Source: Synechococcus sp. PCC 7335 (GTDB lineage Bacteria > Cyanobacteriota > Cyanobacteriia > Phormidesmidales > Phormidesmidaceae). Taken from it: a DNA stretch of 64,000 nucleotides. The notes below the pieces were generated by a model. It had not been told where the DNA came from. It saw nothing but the letters and a program-made list of their open reading frames with translations, and ran no database searches. The DNA lies in contig NZ_DS989904.1 in the NCBI RefSeq assembly GCF_000155595.1, forward strand, positions 2,138,212 to 2,202,211, given 5' to 3'. Made by a program: the position numbers and the translations under genes. This document shows, piece after piece, positions 19,330 to 30,300 of this stretch (its first letter is position 1; each line of letters begins with the position of its first letter).

Positions 19330-19534
19330 AGTTCGGGATAAGCAATCACCTGAAACTACTATTTGACAGGAGTTTCAGGTGATTGCTTTCAATCTTCAGT
19401 GTTGCGAGTTCTCAATAAGCTTCAGAAAACGAGAGAATTCTCAATTATTTGGGTTTATTGATACCTCACTGGTTGTAGCCTTTTGCTAGAAGCCCCTGAA
19501 GTCAATCAACTGAAGCAATTCCTTATCCCGAACT
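19330..19534. mobile_element. MITE-like element (205 bp, 13-bp terminal inverted repeats)
   Basis: Perfect 13-bp terminal inverted repeats AGTTCGGGATAAG (19330-19342) and CTTATCCCGAACT (19522-19534) enclose non-coding DNA. Just inside the left end is a perfect 17-bp inverted repeat (19341-19357 with 19371-19387, loop of 13). The size, termini and lack of coding capacity suggest a miniature inverted-repeat element mobilised by a transposase elsewhere, or a deleted insertion sequence. No clear target-site duplication is visible. Confidence 0.6.
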
Positions 19535-19738
19535 CAGGTTAGATAGTTATTCATTCATCCTGTACGTAGCGATTTGATAACTGACTGCCATACCTAGGCA
19601 CCTGATATACCACCTGCGCTCTTAGTGAGGGCTTAGGAGATCACCTCAATTAGTCGCTGGTGGTAGGTGACTAAAAAAAACTGTAACCTCCTCAAAACTA
19701 GGAGCACTAGTAGAAGTATTCTTGACCATGGCCAACAG

Positions 19739-19774
19739 TATTTCTATGTTTCTTGCTATTTCTATGTTTCTTGC
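19739..19774. repeat. 18-bp perfect tandem duplication
   Basis: TATTTCTATGTTTCTTGC occurs twice without interruption in non-coding DNA. Confidence 0.95.
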
Positions 19775-20290
19775 TCAGCTCAAACTTACTAGCCTTTTCA
19801 TTTAATGTCGTTCTAAAGCTAGCGAACGAACGCAGGCAGCGCGTTCGACAGAGTAATTATACTTACAAAGGTGTTTTATAAAATATTCCACCTTCCACCA
19901 GGTATCGACTCTTGCCAGATACTGAACCGAACAAGTACCGCTTGCTTGCTGCTTAATACTTTTCCTTAGTAAGAATGAATACCTACTAAATTAGTCTGAC
20001 GCACGCTAAATTACTCAGCTTCAGATAACCCAGCTTCTCGTATGTTTAATATTCGGATGCGAGAATATAAAGCTATCATACTTTTAAAGCCTCATATAAT
20101 ACCCACAACAACAGATTGTCACCACGCGTATAGAAAAGTATAAATTTTATATGAAGCTAAAATCTTCTCTTTATTACTTAGAACAGAATCAAGTTAAGTT
20201 ATAGTCAGATTGATTTTCTTTGCGATATTAAAGCCCCGCAAAGAAAGTTAAGTTTGGAAGATAAGGCTTGTGAGCGTTGATTGACAGGAC

Positions 20291-20311
20291 TTCATCGCTA
20301 TTTCATCGCTA
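20291..20311. repeat. 11-bp tandem duplication
   Basis: TTCATCGCTAT is followed by TTCATCGCTA in non-coding DNA. Confidence 0.8.
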
Positions 20312-20454
20312 GATATGTGCTCTGTCGAGGATAAATAGCCTTGAATTCTCATATTTCTTCCTTTACCATAAAAGTGCATCTTTTGTGATCAGAAACAGAG
20401 TGAATTGGTGAAATATTCGGTAAATATTGTTCCTGATAACTTATACTAATCTTT

Positions 20455-20650
20455 AATCTTCACAGGCTTAAAGATTTCAATATTCATACTCCCTTCACTT
20501 TCAGTTGAATAGAGGTACCATCGTTATGTTCTCGCTCGAGACAAGGCGTTAGTGTTTCTGGCTGTGCAATACAGTCAAAAACTATTAACACTGAGGCTGT
20601 AATCTTGCACTGAAAATCTACGTCATCAGAGCTGACTTCACGGCCTTAGC
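20455..20650 (+). other. Conserved upstream element, copy B
   Basis: Counterpart of 15540-15760, about 0.7-0.85 kb upstream of the second paralog. AGGCTGTAATCTTGCACTGA (20594-20613) differs from copy A at one base. The surrounding similarity is patchy with small insertions. Confidence 0.5.
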
Positions 20651-21326
20651 TATTTGCTTTTGTCAGCTTATTAATGGCGTCTCACTGACATACATAGTGA
20701 TAGATAGCTCTCATCTACTTAAAAATGTAGTCTGCATCAACAATGCCCTCGCATCTACCAGTAATATATCCCGTAATGCCTTTGGCGGATATACGTAGAA
20801 GATGATCGAAAACTCACGAAAAACAAGTAATACGCTGCGCTGAATATGAATTGACAGGGCTATCCAAGCGATAAGAATTAGTTAGAGGCCGACTATCTAT
20901 AGTTTATCTCTGTCGTTGGGATTGCTGGCAACTACGGCTATGCTTGCTTCTCTCACAGACAGTTCCACTAGCATAAGTTCTCAGTGATTATTCAACGCAC
21001 GCTCCTATTGTTTTTTACCTCTCTATGGCAACAGAAGACCTTCTTTTTGAGAAAGAAGGCTAGTTTCTTATCGGTGCGTCTTTAAAGCAATTCTACTGTG
21101 ACTATGTTCCTTATTTGACTACTGGCTGCTGTTCAGCATACCTAAAGGTTGTGTTGCTCGGTACCTTTGGAGTGCCTAATTTAAGTGTGGTTGAGCACAA
21201 TTTTTAAGTTCCATCCTTGAATCCGAGGATGGTCTACTCAGCTATCGCTTGTTTGCTGATTTTCAGTTGCTTTTTGCAGTTACTTCACATTCGTCTCATC
21301 AACTAACAACCTTTTTTGGAAATTTT

Positions 21327-24089
21327 ATGAGCAATCAAGTTCCTACCACAATTCAAGCTTCTCCTAAATTCTTGGATGGCTCCACTGGCATCCAGAGTTG
21401 GGAAGATGATGTCACGATAAATGCCTACTCCTTCAATGGCTCTGGTGCGCGAGTTAGCTACCGTAAAGCAGGTGGCTTTGGAATTGTTGGAGGCCGGTAC
21501 GACAATCAAGTAGATTATGATGCAACCCAGGGCGCTGGTGAACGTTTAGAAATCAACTTTAGTGGAAACGTTAAGCAAGCAAGCTTGACGCTTGGCTGGG
21601 TATCTTCGCAACAGGATCCTACTAATTTGGGTGTTTGGAAAGCGTTTTCCACTGATGGCAGCTTGGTTGCCTCTGGAGCACTCGACTATTCGACAGCAAC
21701 TAAGGTAGGCAAAACCAGCTATCAGTTGGCGATCGCAACCAACAAAAAATTCGCCCGCTTGACGCTAGAAGCCACTGCCTCAACAGGTAATAAGGCTTTG
21801 AAAAATGACTCTGAGTTTAGCATTCAAGATATGACCTACACCCGCCTAGATAAGACGCTCATGCAATCTATCACTGCTCCCAAAGTTTCCGCTCCTATTA
21901 CCTTGCAAGCCACTGAGGCTTCTTTGGGAAATGGCCTAGGGTATAAGATGTGGGGAGACGGTGTTAAGGTAGCCGGCTACAAAGCCGATGGATCTAAAGG
22001 TCGTACTACTGTGGGTTGGGGAGGCATCGCTGTTGCAGGCAACCGTTACGATAACCAGATTGATTATGATGCCCAGTCTGGAAAGAGTGAAGTACTTGAA
22101 GTTAACTTCAACGGCAGCGTGCGGGGTGTCAATATTGCCCTAGGCCGCATGGAAACGAGCGAATGGCGAAATCTACCGGAAACGGGGAAATGGAAAGCTT
22201 ATGATGTTAAGAAGAATTTAGTAGCTAGTGGAAAATTAGATCCACGCTCAAGCAAGAAGTTAGGAGATAATACCTACAGCTTTAAGATTGATTCTAATAA
22301 AGACATTGCAAGCCTAGAAATCCTTGCTACTGCCTACGGTAATGGCACCGGAACGGCTAGTAAAAGCAACAATTCTGATTTCAATCTGCAAAGTGTTACC
22401 TATTCGCGTGTTAAAGGTGTTAGTCCTTCTAAGCCATCTAAACCACCTGAAAGTTTGCCTAGTGCCGACGCTGATAGCGTCTCAACAAAGGCAAATCAAG
22501 GGATTAATATCGATGTCTTAGCAAATGACTCTTTCGGTGCTGACGGCCCTAGCAAGAACCAGTTTGTGATAGGTGATGCCTCGAATGGGACTGCCACTAT
22601 TCGGAAAGGAGGCACTCCTGGAAATCCGTTAGATGATCTCATTCGATACGTTCCAAACAAAGGATTCACTGGAACAGACCGATTCAACTACACTATCGCC
22701 GATGCGAACGGTGACACTAGTACAGCTACTGTCAAAGTCAAGGTCACAAAGCCTTCAATTGTTGAACCGCCTATTTTCACTCCTGTTGAACCACCTATCA
22801 ATAAACCTGCTAAACCGCCTGTTGTTAAACCACCTGTTGTTACCGACAAGAAGCCGAATGCAGTTAATGATAGCCTTTCAACTAGTGAAGACAATGCGTT
22901 AGTGCTAAAAGCCAAGGATCTACTAAGCAACGATACGCTAGGTGATGGACCGACAACACTGACCTCTGTGGCGAACAACAGCAACAAGGGCGGCAAAATT
23001 TCCAAGAACAGCAACGGCACTTATACCTACACTCCTAAAGCAAACTTCTTCGGTCAAGACAGCTTTAGCTACAGCATCAAGGACGCTGATGGCGATACCA
23101 GTAGCGCGACTGTGAAAGTCAACGTTAAGGGAGTTAATGATCAGCCGAAAGCTGTTAAAGATAGTGCATCAGTGGACGCTGGAAAGAGCGTGAATATTGA
23201 TGTATTGAGAAATGATAGCTTTGGCGGTGACGGAGCTGGGGGTCTTGTCACTGTTGGCTCAGCAGATCACGGTAGTGTGAGTATCAAAACTCAGGGAACG
23301 TCTAATCCTAACGACGATGTCATTCGCTATGTCGCAGATAAAAACTTTGGCGGCACTGATACATTTGATTACACAATTAGAGATGCTAACGGAGACAAAA
23401 GTACTGCTACCGTCAACGTCAAAGTGAAGGCACCTGTTGTCGCTCCTAAGCCACCTGTTGTCGTTCCTAAGGAACCTAACGATCTAGTTGGTAAGCGCGT
23501 TAACCTTTCCGCCAATAAAAATGTTATCGGTTCTAACCTTTGGGGTGGCAGTGTCCGGCTCTCAGCGATTGGATTGAATGGGTCTGGTGCGAAAGTTGTC
23601 TACGATACTCAGTTTGCTGACAAAGGGTTTGGGGTCTCTAGTACCAACGATCGGTGGAGTCAAATCGACTACTATGCAAAAAATGGTAGTTTGAGGGGCG
23701 TTAGCGAAAAGTTAAGACTAAAGTTTGACACATTGGTTGACAACGTTGAACTGAAAGTAGGCATGCTGGGTTTCAACGAAGGAAAGAACGGTAACGATGA
23801 AACCGGCAAGTGGACAGCGTATGGTGCCGGTGGAAAGAAGATAGGCGATGGTTTGATCGGTCCTGAACTCAGCACTTTGGGCAAGGATAAGAAGTTTAAC
23901 GGTAGCTATGGCTCTTACCCGATTGAGATTGATACGTCAAAGCCAATTGCTGAGCTAGTCATAGAAGCAACTGGCTTTGGCTATGGACAAGGATCTCCTA
24001 TTGGTAAAAGCTATGGCGAAAATAACTCTGACTTTAATGTCATGGGTATTAGCTTCGATACGCTTCCCAATACACAAGGTGGTTTTTAG
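21327..24089 (+). CDS. Surface-type repeat protein, paralog of the 16300-18615 protein
   Basis: A 920-residue protein. I take ATG 21327 as the start because homology to its paralog begins there (MSNQVPTTIQASP versus MPTQIPTMLKASP); the frame is open back to TTG 21249. Order: two copies of the unassigned ~170-residue module (W.D.V.I, then GG.GIVGGRYDNQVDYD, NNSDF), an Ig/cadherin-like repeat, a proline-rich linker (PPxxKPxKPPVVKPPVV, around residues 485-510), a second cadherin-like repeat (LLSNDTLGDGPTTLT), a third repeat with NIDVLRNDSFG, another short Pro-rich linker, and a terminal module copy ending LPNTQGGF. It is longer than its paralog by the linkers and one extra repeat. No signal peptide; probably a non-classical or type I secreted matrix protein (inference). 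Confidence 0.8.
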   Translation: MSNQVPTTIQASPKFLDGSTGIQSWEDDVTINAYSFNGSGARVSYRKAGGFGIVGGRYDNQVDYDATQGAGERLEINFSGNVKQASLTLGWVSSQQDPTNLGVWKAFSTDGSLVASGALDYSTATKVGKTSYQLAIATNKKFARLTLEATASTGNKALKNDSEFSIQDMTYTRLDKTLMQSITAPKVSAPITLQATEASLGNGLGYKMWGDGVKVAGYKADGSKGRTTVGWGGIAVAGNRYDNQIDYDAQSGKSEVLEVNFNGSVRGVNIALGRMETSEWRNLPETGKWKAYDVKKNLVASGKLDPRSSKKLGDNTYSFKIDSNKDIASLEILATAYGNGTGTASKSNNSDFNLQSVTYSRVKGVSPSKPSKPPESLPSADADSVSTKANQGINIDVLANDSFGADGPSKNQFVIGDASNGTATIRKGGTPGNPLDDLIRYVPNKGFTGTDRFNYTIADANGDTSTATVKVKVTKPSIVEPPIFTPVEPPINKPAKPPVVKPPVVTDKKPNAVNDSLSTSEDNALVLKAKDLLSNDTLGDGPTTLTSVANNSNKGGKISKNSNGTYTYTPKANFFGQDSFSYSIKDADGDTSSATVKVNVKGVNDQPKAVKDSASVDAGKSVNIDVLRNDSFGGDGAGGLVTVGSADHGSVSIKTQGTSNPNDDVIRYVADKNFGGTDTFDYTIRDANGDKSTATVNVKVKAPVVAPKPPVVVPKEPNDLVGKRVNLSANKNVIGSNLWGGSVRLSAIGLNGSGAKVVYDTQFADKGFGVSSTNDRWSQIDYYAKNGSLRGVSEKLRLKFDTLVDNVELKVGMLGFNEGKNGNDETGKWTAYGAGGKKIGDGLIGPELSTLGKDKKFNGSYGSYPIEIDTSKPIAELVIEATGFGYGQGSPIGKSYGENNSDFNVMGISFDTLPNTQGGF

Positions 24090-24176
24090 TCGCTGACGTC
24101 GGTTCGTAGCCGTCACATAGGTGGATGAAACTATGATGGCGATAGGCAGTTGTCTTTAGCTGTTTTTGAATGCAGC

Positions 24177-24204
24177 AATGTGCAGATGTGAATGTGCAAA
24201 TGTA
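24177..24204. repeat. 14-bp imperfect tandem duplication
   Basis: AATGTGCAGATGTG is followed by AATGTGCAAATGTA (two mismatches), in the 3' flank of the second paralog. Confidence 0.75.
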
Positions 24205-24250
24205 CTTGTAGACGAGCCATAGTCCATTAATAGTTCATACAATCCACCAA

Positions 24251-24290
24251 AAATTCCTGCCGTGAAAGAACTCACGGTAGGAATTTTTTT
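24251..24290. terminator. Bidirectional intrinsic terminator
   Basis: AAATTCCTGCCGTGA (24251-24265) pairs with TCACGGTAGGAATTT (24272-24286; one G-T pair) around a 6-base loop. A T-run follows on the plus strand, with A-rich sequence on the other side, between the convergent 21327 and 24364 genes. Confidence 0.85.
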
Positions 24291-24315
24291 ATAGTTTCTG
24301 TGCTCCAGGCAAATA

Positions 24316-24359
24316 CAACCATAGTGATTTCAACGGCAGTATTGAGATCACTATGGTTG
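24316..24359. repeat. 13-bp perfect inverted repeat after the stop of the 2631-residue gene
   Basis: CAACCATAGTGAT (24316-24328) and ATCACTATGGTTG (24347-24359) flank an 18-base loop, 5 bp beyond the minus-strand stop codon. There is no T-run, so it may be a 3'-end stabilising hairpin rather than a terminator. Confidence 0.6.
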
Positions 24360-24363
24360 CGGT

Positions 24364-27300
24364 TTAAAGAGCTTTGGCAATTAGGTTGTCAAGGTTGAGC
24401 TCTTGGGTGATGGTGTCCGTCTCGCTAGTGGCAATGCGATCGCCTAAGAACCTGACTGCCGTCACACTCTGCCAACCTTCTCCACTGAGTAGCGCTGTCT
24501 CGAACGTATCTAAGCTCGTTGCAGGACCAAAGCGCTGACTAATCTCACCCCCGTCAGCTAGCGTACCCACAACGGTGAAGCCCGCGTTGACATCACCGTT
24601 GAAGTGCAGACCGCTGGTGTAGTCGAAGCGTTCGAAGCTAAAGGCTGAGCCATCGGCACGAGTCAGGACAAAGTTAATCTGCACACCGTTACCACCGACG
24701 TTGTGCTGGGTTAGGAACGCTGGGGTGCCGGGCTGATGGAAGTGAGCGCTAGGACCACCGGTAGCAGTGGCATCGAAGACGAAGCCGTTCTCGAGGACTC
24801 GGCGCGGCTTGTTCTCGACTAGTTCAACCGTATAGCTGCTGAGGTCTAGACCGTCGTTGATTAGTGGCTCAGCTTCTGTAATCACAGCCGCAGTATCTGC
24901 CTCGGTGTTAGCGCCATCGGTGATCGCAGTAGACTGACTATTGCTTACCCCGAAATACTTACCCTGAAGGTAGGATTCTACCTGCTGCCGTTCAGTTTCA
25001 GACAGTGCTCGGTCGTAGATGAGCAGCGCAGCAACTTCCATATCAACAAAAGGCGTACCATCAAGTTCTCCGCCAATCACGAGCCCATTACCATTAGCTA
25101 CATCAGTTGCGTAGGTATGTATTCGCGTATCGATTAGACTGCCATTCTTGTAGTGGTTAAGTGTGTTGCCGTCATACACCACTTCTTGGAGTAGCCAGCC
25201 GTCACCAGTACCAGTAACGTTGCTGTCAAAGTCATTCATACCTCCCCAACCTTGAACCATCAACGTACCATCACTATCTGTAACAGCACCGAAGGCTCGA
25301 TTACGGCGGTTGTCGCCATAGGTTGCGCCACCAATACCGTTGCCGTTGTATTTAGTTACCAGAAACAGACTACGCTCTGCATTACCTTCGGGGAGATCAT
25401 TGAGTGAGAGTACTCTGGCCAACTTGTCTTGACTGCCGTCAAGCTTAATTACGCTGTGACCATTAAGTGCGTTTGTTTCGAGCATCGGGTCACCAAAGCC
25501 GATAAGATCGTTGCCAGATCCGGACTGATCGGCCCAGCCGGTGACAACGCCGCTGCTGTCGGTAGTAACTCCAATGGCGCTATCTAGATGGACGACTAGC
25601 CCGCTGACTGGAAGATTGCTATTGGTTACCTCGACCGTGACATTAGCTGTACTCGTGTCACCATCCGCATCTGTGATGGTATAAGCAAAGCTATCTTGAC
25701 CGACAAATCCTTCATCTGGCACATAGTCAATCGTGTCATCAACAGGATTATTGGGTGTGCCACCATCATTTAGGGTAGCTGTCCCATTGGCTGCCAGAGT
25801 GCTCAGTGTGATCGCATTAGTCCCTGGGCCATCAGTTCCGAAGCTATCGTCACTCAGTACGTTGATATTAACGGCGCCACCGGTATCCACGACAGCCGTG
25901 TCATCGCCGGCAACTGGCTGACCATTAACAGAACCAAAGTATTTGTCTTGAAGATAGCCTTCTACCTGCTGACGCTCGGTATCAGAGAGTGCACGGTCAT
26001 ATATCAAGACCTCAGCAATGTTCATATCAACAAAAGGCGTACCGTCTAGCTCAGAGCCGATGAATAGTCCTTCACCGTTAGCAACGTCTGTTCTATAAGT
26101 ATGTACCTGTGAGTCAATCAGCATACCGTCCTTGTAGTGGCTCATGACGCCGTTGTCATGTATGACCTCCTGCATCAGCCAACCACTGCCGGTCCCTGCA
26201 ACACCGCTATCAAAATCGTTGCTAGTGCCCCAACCTTGAACGCCTAAGCTACCGTCAGAATCAACAATTGCTCCAAAGGCGCGATTCTTTCGGTTGTCAC
26301 CATAAGTTACACCGCCATATCCAAAGCCGTCATACTTAGCAATGATAAACAGGCTGCGGTTAGCGTTCTCAGTTGGCAAGCCGTTAAGATTCAACAACCG
26401 AGTGAGCGTATCACCAGATCCGTCAAGTTCAATAACGTCACGTCCGTTTAGGGCACCCGTTAATAGCGTAGGATTACCTGAGCCTAGAACATCATTACCG
26501 AGGCCGGACTGATCGCTCCATTGGGTAACGACGCCGTTACCGTCGGTTGTTACCCCAGTGCCCGCATCTAAGCGAACAACAAGTCCACCTAAGGGAAGAC
26601 TACTACTTTTAACAACGTTTACTGATACCGTTGCTGTACTACTATCGCCGTCCGCATCTGTGATGACATAGTCAAAAGTATCTTGGCCAATAAAGCCATT
26701 AGCTGGTGTGTAGGTATAGGTTCCGTCGGCATTGTCGACAATCGCTCCACCGCTGACACTTGCAGTATCGACAGCAGTGATGGTTGTTGGTGCATCACCT
26801 AAATCATCATTGCTGAGCAAGTCAACTGCGTTCAACACGACAGCTACATCCTGCTCTGTAGTCGCGCTGTCAGCAACCGCTAGGGGCTGATTGTCTATAG
26901 TCTCTTTCACTTCTACTGTGACAGTAGCGACACTGATATCGCCGTTTGCATCTGTAATCACATAGTTAAAAGTATCAGTGCCGATAAACCCTGCTGCTGG
27001 GGTGTAGGTAAGCGTGCCATCGGCGTTGTCAACAATCGTACTGTTGTTGGACGTAGTCGAGTCTACTTCAATAAGTGTGATAGGACCGTTACCAGGGCTA
27101 TCGTTATTCAGTAAGGCTATTTTGCTGATCAGTAGTGGAATGTCTTGATCAGTTGTCGCTGTATCATCTACGGCGACGGGTTGAAGCCCTCTGATGACCA
27201 GATTGTCAAGGTTGAGCTCTTGGGTGATGGTGTCCGTCTCGCTAGTGGCAATGCGATCGCCTAAGAACCTGACTGCCGTCACACTCTGCCAGCCTTCTCC

Positions 27301-30300
27301 ACTGAGTAGCGCTGTCTCGAACATATCTAAGCTCGTTGCAGGACCAAAGCGCTGACTAATCTCACCCCCGTCAGCTAGCGTACCGGTAACCGTGAAGCCT
27401 GCGTTGACATCACCGTTGAAGTGTAGACCGCTGGTGTAGTCGAAGCGTTCGAAGCTAAAGGCTGAGCCATCGGCACGAGTCAGGACAAAGTTAATCTGCA
27501 CACCGTTACCACCGACGTTGTGCTGGGTTAGGAACGCTGGGGTGCCGGGCTGATGGAAGTGAGCGCTAGGACCACCGGTAGCAGTGGCATCGAAGACGAA
27601 GCCGTTTTCGATGACTCGGCGCGGCTTGTTCTCGACTAGTTCAACCGTATAGCCACTGAGGTCTAGTAGGTAGTCGACGACTTCTACGCTGACTGTGGCG
27701 GTACTACTATCGCCGTCGGTATCGGCAATGGTGTAGTCAAAGCTATCGATACCAACGAAGCCAGGAGCGGGTGTGTAAGTATAGCTGCCATCGGCGTTAT
27801 CAACGATCACGCCGCCCTCAGTACTCGTAGTATCAACAGCAGTGATAGTGGTTGGCTCATCGCCCAAACTGTCGTTGTTTAGCAGAGCGATCTCGCTCAA
27901 AGTAATCGCGTTGCCTTCGCCAGTCGTTGCGCTATCATCCACTGCTATTGGCTGGCTATCAGCAGCACTCACCTCGACTATCACTACAGCGCTACTAGTA
28001 TCACCGTCAATGTCCGTAATGGTGTAGTTGAAAGTATCTTGACCAACAAAATCATCGGCTGGTCTGTAGGTGTAAGTGCCATCAGCATTGTCGACAATAG
28101 TGCCGTTGTTGGCACTGAGGGTATCGACATCAGTGATGGTTGTTGGGGTATCGCCTAGCTCATCGTTGCTTAGCAATTCAGCTTCGGTAATCAACAGTGG
28201 CACATTTGCAGTAGTGGTTGCGTTATCAAGAGCAGCGACTGGTTGACCATCTGTAGACCCGAAATACTTGTCTTGTAGATAGCTTTGAACCTGTTGCTGC
28301 TCAGTTTCTGAAAGTGCCCGGTCGTAGATAATGACTTCTGCTACATTCATATCGACGAATGGTGCACCATCAATCTCTGATCCAATAACCAAACCGTCGC
28401 CACCGATCACTCTAGTGTTGTATGCATGAGCTTGAGTGTCGATTAGCACGCCATCTTTGTAATGGCTTAATGTGCCATCTTCATGTACGAGCCCCTGAAG
28501 TAACCAGCCTTCGCCAGTACCAGCAACGTTGCTATCGAAGTCGTTAGCCCCTCCCCAACCTTGCGCTAGTAGTGTTCCATCGCCATCTACAACAGCCCCA
28601 AAAGCACGATTCGTTCGATTGTCGCCATAGGTAACCCCGCCTGTGCCAGTACCGTCATACTTGGCAACAACAAACAGACTTCTATCTGCATTGCCATCAG
28701 GTAAACCGTTGAGCGCAAGTGTTCGAGAGAGCTGATCGCCGTCACCATCAAGCTCAATCACATTCTGTCCATTGAGCGCTCCTGTGACTAGTGTCGGATC
28801 GCCTAATCCACTTAGATCATTATTAGAGCCGGATAAGTCGGTCCACTCTGTGACAGTATCGCCATCAGTGCTTACACCCAAGTTCGCATCCAAGTGAAGG
28901 ACTAATCCATCGCTAGGTAGGGGCGCTGCGCCGTTGTTGATGTAGTTCGCGGTGATGGTTTGGTTAGCATCAGGCACGGTAATGACCTGCTCTGCCGAGT
29001 CGGTGTCGCTACCGTAAGACCAGCTATCGAATGTATAGATGTCTCCGCCAACGGCGACGACTTCAGGCGCGGCGATCGTATGCTCGAAGTCGATAGCCGT
29101 GTCGTAGATAAAAGGACCGGTTCTTGCAAACCCATCTAGCGTGAGGTCGATACCGCCGCCAGGTAAGTTGGAGTTGAACGTCAGGTCCACTTTCTCGGGG
29201 AAAAGCGAGATTACTTCTGTGGTTTGTAGTCCATCTGAATCAGTGACGGTCACTGAGAACTCGAAGCCAGTAGCATCTGAGAAGTCATGGTTTGTCGTTT
29301 CGACGACGTGGCTAACACTAGAGCCGATATGGTCGCTAATTTCTGTATGAAAGTGAGCGTTATGGATAAACCGCACGTCCCACTCATAGCTACTTTCGTC
29401 TAGAGGCCCATCATCAGTAGCCGTTGCGGTTGCAGTCAGCGTCTCGCCTGCCCTGAAGAAACCGCTACTTTGGTTAGTCGTGATGTTCACTACTGGCGCA
29501 GAACCCACCGCAATCTGAATCGGTTCAGAGTTAGTGGTGTTGATACCATCGGAGACAGTCAGCCTGGCTGTATAGGCCCCGTTGTCAGTGTAGGTATAGG
29601 TTGGGTTAGCGTCTGTGCTGGTATCGTTCATCCCGTCAGCATCGCCATCGAACCCGAAGTCCCAAAGATAGCTAAGCTCGTCATCTTCTGGGTCGATAGC
29701 AGCACCGGTGAAGGTGACCGCGAGGTCTGGCGCACCACTTGTAGTATTAGCTCTAGCGGTGGTGATAGTTGGTGCTAGGTTGCCACTGCCGTTGTAGGCG
29801 ATGCGGCGTAGTTGACCGCTGAAAAGGTCGGTGTAGTAGAGTGCGCCTTCTGGCCCTTCTCGCAGTGAGACTAGACCGCCGATTGAATTATCGAAGTTGA
29901 AGGCATCTACTTCAGGGGTCCCTGGGACTGCATCGATGATGTTGCCATTGTCATCGAACTGAAGATAGCGAATCCAACCTTGAACATAGTCGGCGAAGAA
30001 GTAAGCGCCTTCGAAGATACTAGGGTAGAGGTCACCTCGATAGACCGTACCGCCAACAATGGCACCACCGTTGGGACTCGCGCCGGCATGATTATAAGAA
30101 TAGAGAGGGTCGCTGAAGGCAGGGTTACCGGTGAAGCCTTCGACTGAGCCGTCCCAGCCAAAGTTTGCGCCGTTGTCGGCAACGGTTGCGACATGCAAGT
30201 CCTCCATGGCCGTTGCTTGGTCATTACCACCGACTTCGCCGATATAGAAGCGTTCGCTACCAGGCTCTCCGCCTAGGTCCCAGCCACCGCGGAAAGCATT

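Larger units (their letters stand above)
18616..21326. other. 2.7-kb intergenic region between the paralogous genes
   Basis: No gene can be supported here: the stop codons are dense in all frames I read. It contains a MITE-like element (19330-19534), an 18-bp perfect tandem duplication (19739-19774), an 11-bp tandem duplication (20291-20311), a short hairpin CATCAGTT/AACTGATG (18795-18802 with 18818-18825) and the second copy of the conserved upstream element (20455-20650). Confidence 0.5.

Noticed and set aside
16300..24089. Paralogs as hemolysin-type RTX proteins
   Set aside because: I saw no GGxGxDxUx nonapeptide repeats in either protein, so RTX is not supported even though the lack of signal peptides suggests non-classical export.
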